Assembly: GCA_035041965.1 (NCBI GenBank)
Contig: JAPYMA010000772.1
Span: forward strand, 62,001-126,000
Source of the DNA: Anisakis pegreffii
Taxonomy: Eukaryota; Nematoda; Chromadorea; Rhabditida; Anisakidae
DNA length: 64,000 nt
Reading direction: 5' to 3'
Each line of letters opens with the position of its first letter. Positions within the stretch are counted from its first letter, which is position 1. Below the pieces are notes generated by a model. The model was not told the DNA's origin. It did not search any database and saw only the letters and a program-made list of their open reading frames with translations. The translations under genes were made by a program, and so were the position numbers. Of the stretch, positions 60,661 to 64,000 are shown piece by piece.

Positions 60661-63600
60661 ACGAATCAGGATACAGATGGTATGTTTGCGAGATTAAATG
60701 TGCGTTAAACAAGACTCATCGGATGGAATGCAATAACGACCTTTTAAAGAGTCTTGAGCAGACAAAAAACTGGCATCGTTATCAAAAAAGGAGCTTCGCA
60801 ATGAAGTAGTAAAATGGTTTTCAGTGTGAAACATTGAAATAATTCATCGCCAATTCCTTCATATTGCCTTTCATATTAGCACATTTCATATTTACTGAAT
60901 ATGCTCATTACTGGTGACGTGTATCAAGCACTTACTTCTCACCAACGAGATCCCCTCACAATTTCACACACCTGCTTACGCATCAATTTTTCACGAGCAA
61001 TCCTCCGTTAGAATGAGAGTACGTGGCCACAGAATTTCGCTCAGATTCCAGCCTATACTCTTTCAAATTCATTTTGAAAACCTTCGTAGGGGGATATTTG
61101 TTTAGAAATATTTTTGTTGCACTTCACATTCGTATGGTGAGTAGTAAATGTGAAGCGCACTACGGATCCTTGTCGTCATCGAAGCAACGGAGCACTCACA
61201 ATTAAGAGCAATTTTCAGATCGAGTTGAATGAAATTTGTTGATGTGAACAATTATCGAAGTATCCTCGAGAGCACTCGAAAGCAATGACGATTGTAGAGA
61301 GGAGCGCGGAAACAATGCTTTTCTCAACTTAACTCTCGATCTCCTCATGAAAAATTAAGAATTTTCACGCAATAAGGCCCATCCCTGGGCAATTTAGAGG
61401 GTTGGGACGAAAACAAAAGATATCTTGAAAACACGCTGATTGCATCCTTTCGTTCAGAAACCGCGTACTCGTATGATTGAGTTCCTAGATTCGATATGAT
61501 TTCGCGAATTTTATCATCATCATCCGTACCAATTCGGTACAACAACTGATTCGAAAACACTAAATATACGTTAAGGCGCAAACGGATGCCTTGCAGACGA
61601 AATCCCAAAGCGAATTCTAAGAATATAGGGGAGATCCATAAGGTGCCCCAATCACATTCGGTAATGATCCAGTAAAATTCATGGAAGTTGATCTTCGATG
61701 CACCAGACATTGATGTATCATTTTATTCGTTTCCTTGAAACAATTTCAAATATCAGTTCGAGGCATCTTCCGCTCATAAAGCATCCTATTCAAAACGCAG
61801 TCACAGATTCACTGAAATTTTTTTTAAATCGACGAGTTCAATGGTTTAGCCACTTTGATGAATGCACTTTACGAGGACGCAATATTTATCAGTCCTATGC
61901 CTGATAGAAGCAATAATTTCAATGAATAACGGATGTCGGTTTGACCGACTGCCTCCAAACATCAGGATCCGGATGCAAACTTCATTCGGTACATCCGATG
62001 AATTAGTACTGTTCATAAAACGGATATATTTTAAATTCCTCGGTTTTACAGCCTGCGTTGAAAGCACTTCTCGATTTTTGAATACTGATTGTTATGCGCT
62101 TGATTATAAGGTGATTTTTAGTTGACTGTTTAAGTGATTGATCCGAGGTTCATTTTACTGAACGTAACATACATCTCTTACAATTACTTCATTCATGCGA
62201 AGACTGCTATGAACTGAATCGATCATTTCAAGGAGGAACGTTTTGAAATAGCCGATGTGCAATTAAGATAATTCATGAGCACGTTTATATGATTATTTGC
62301 AAGTCACACAGAGGACTGAAGAACTGGTCGCTCATAAAACGAAAAAAAAACCGAAATGGAACAAAAATTTTTAGTTTGAAAATGAGCAAAATTTGATCAA
62401 TTCATGGAAGTGTGATAAACGTTTTCTCGTTGTCGATAGCATTCAGCCGATGGCATTGCTAAAGTCGAGTCAAGTAACTGATGTGAAGGGAGGCACATCC
62501 CACTGATTGAATGTGAATCTCTGATAAAGTTTATCTATCCACTGATGACGAGTATCATCTGCATTCCCAACATTTTTTTCACGCCAGTCAATGGCTAAAT
62601 CACGCCAACGAAATCAATTAAGATCAATTATCTGCACGATATATCTAACATTTCCGACGCTATCTAACGTGAACATAACGAAAAATCATTGCCGGTGGAA
62701 TAAATCAGGAACGTTAACGGCAGAAAAAGTTGACCGAATGCATTCCAAGCTGCAATTAGATCAAATGATTTCCTCAATCGATTCGTCCATACGCCTTCGT
62801 GCGGTATGCAATTGAGGCAGATAAAAGATTTCTAACTAATGGGTTGGTGATAAATTGGAACGTTCGTAGAGCATTAATTCTTGATAAGTGTGAGCATTAA
62901 CAAATCGTGTCATTGACTCAATGATTAAATTGTATAAGGAATGCCTCATAGTACACAAATCTTTCCACACAAAACAGGAAAATATCACCATAAATTGATA
63001 AAAAGAATTGCACGACACAAGCACAATGAAAGAGACGAATTGATGAGAATCATCTGATAGTTGTTGTTGAAAGGCTAATTGTTCCGTCGACAATAACTTG
63101 CGCACTTGTAACCGATTAAGTGAAACATACTCGGTGCATTAACAAACAATTTCAATTGATTCTGAAGCGGAACAAAAATTGCTCAACATCACTTTGACAA
63201 GATAATGTATGAATACAAAAGTAATACTGCCGACCCAAATCGAAAACTAATACTGTGCGCATCACTGTGATTAAATCGAACATGCCTTCACAATCTTCAT
63301 GATGCATGTGCAACAATTAGAGCACGAAAACTATTCAGAGAAAATTCCACCATCGAAAATGCCACAGTATCTATTTATGACCAAAGAAAGTGAGCTAAAA
63401 AGTGACCCAAATAATGCTTCCGGAACTTGTTTAGAAATAAAGAAGAAAAATGCTCTCCTCTGCTTCGTTTACGAGTCCCTTGTTTGTAGCATCACGAAAG
63501 CACTCCTGGTTACGAGGAAGGACCTATGCAAATATTTCAGTTTTCTGAGCAAAATACCGATAATTCCGACAAGAAAACAGAACAGTCAAGGAGCAGGAAA

Positions 63601-63680
63601 TACGCTTATACGAAACTGTCAATTGAAGTTTGAAACTTTGAAACTTTCGGGGCGCACAAGCCGTAGGATACATGTTGGTT
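60661..63680. other. Gene-poor stretch with a few unassigned open frames
   Basis: The longest frames are 61345-61710 minus (121 codons from a real ATG, containing TECDWGTLWISP) and 63299-63682 plus (127 codons). Neither resembles a known family and neither has clear splice or upstream signals. A frame at 61862-62104 plus ends at a GTGATT donor-like site. By length alone one or two such frames are expected by chance in 64 kb of AT-rich DNA, so they are not called as genes. Confidence 0.4.
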
Positions 63681-63699
63681 GATATATGACATCGAACTC

Positions 63700-63822
63700 C
63701 TTAAATTTATATTCCTTAATTCTTAATCAGCACATAATCCAGCCAAATCCTTTCATCCTTAGGTTTATATCTTTTAATTTTTGATCAACATCTAATCCAG
63801 CCAAATCCTTTCCGTTATTCTA
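63700..63822. repeat. Two-copy tandem repeat, about 58 bp
   Basis: The word TAATCCAGCCAAATCCTTTC occurs twice, at about 63737 and 63795, each preceded by a TTTATAT...TTAAT stretch. This is a simple duplication without coding content. Confidence 0.8.
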
Positions 63823-64000
63823 GAAGTGTTTCGAGGCGAGACTGCTTCACAATAACATTCTTTCGAGTATGGCATCCTTATGAATTCTATTAAAAATTTG
63901 CTCATTGTCAATAATATCAGATCATAATTATTAACATCTTCACACATTTGTGAACACGCCATATTGTTTCAGAAAAATTATTACTGCACTCGCGACAAAT

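Overview
This is eukaryotic DNA, almost certainly from a nematode with a repeat-rich, intron-rich genome. The evidence is short exons ending in clean GT donors and starting after the compact TTTCAG-type acceptors typical of nematodes, AT-rich non-coding DNA, and reading frames whose closest remembered relatives are Caenorhabditis proteins. Long introns (one of about 5 kb) and many small transposons argue against a compact Caenorhabditis-like genome and suggest a parasitic or large-genome lineage. The species cannot be named from the sequence alone.

Four genes could be rebuilt exon by exon, with matching splice phases. (1) 1-1969, minus: the 5' half of BUD13, a splicing factor of the RES complex, running off the left edge. 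(2) 2626-3489, minus: a complete three-exon DAD1, a subunit of oligosaccharyltransferase, 656 bp upstream of BUD13 on the same strand. (3) 12451-17858, plus: a two-exon neuropeptide precursor of 118 residues with a signal peptide, dibasic cleavage sites and one C-x6-C cyclic peptide core resembling allatostatin C. (4) 23012-29146, minus: a complete seven-exon rhodopsin-family GPCR of 415 residues, of the neuropeptide Y/F-receptor (NPR) type. Genes 3 and 4 converge tail to tail.

The rest is mostly non-coding. From 3.5 to 7.2 kb there is an (AT)n tract, a short inverted-repeat element, a 176-bp tandem repeat carrying a relic terminal reading frame, and a 403-bp tandem satellite whose unit is itself a dimer. 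The 5-kb intron of the neuropeptide gene holds several miniature DNA transposons. Further miniature elements lie at 27.8-28.1 kb (inside a GPCR intron), 32.2-32.4 kb and 60.4-60.65 kb, several with 8-bp target duplications like hAT elements. From about 48.2 to 51.2 kb there is a decayed LINE reverse transcriptase interrupted by a 1.2-kb DNA transposon at an exact 8-bp target duplication. Three near-perfect hairpins stand alone at 8.67, 46.4 and 47.7 kb.

Between about 29 and 64 kb no complete gene could be recognised. A few open segments with splice-like borders (notably 53.2-54.7 kb on the plus strand) are listed as weak candidates. No tRNA, rRNA or CRISPR array was seen.
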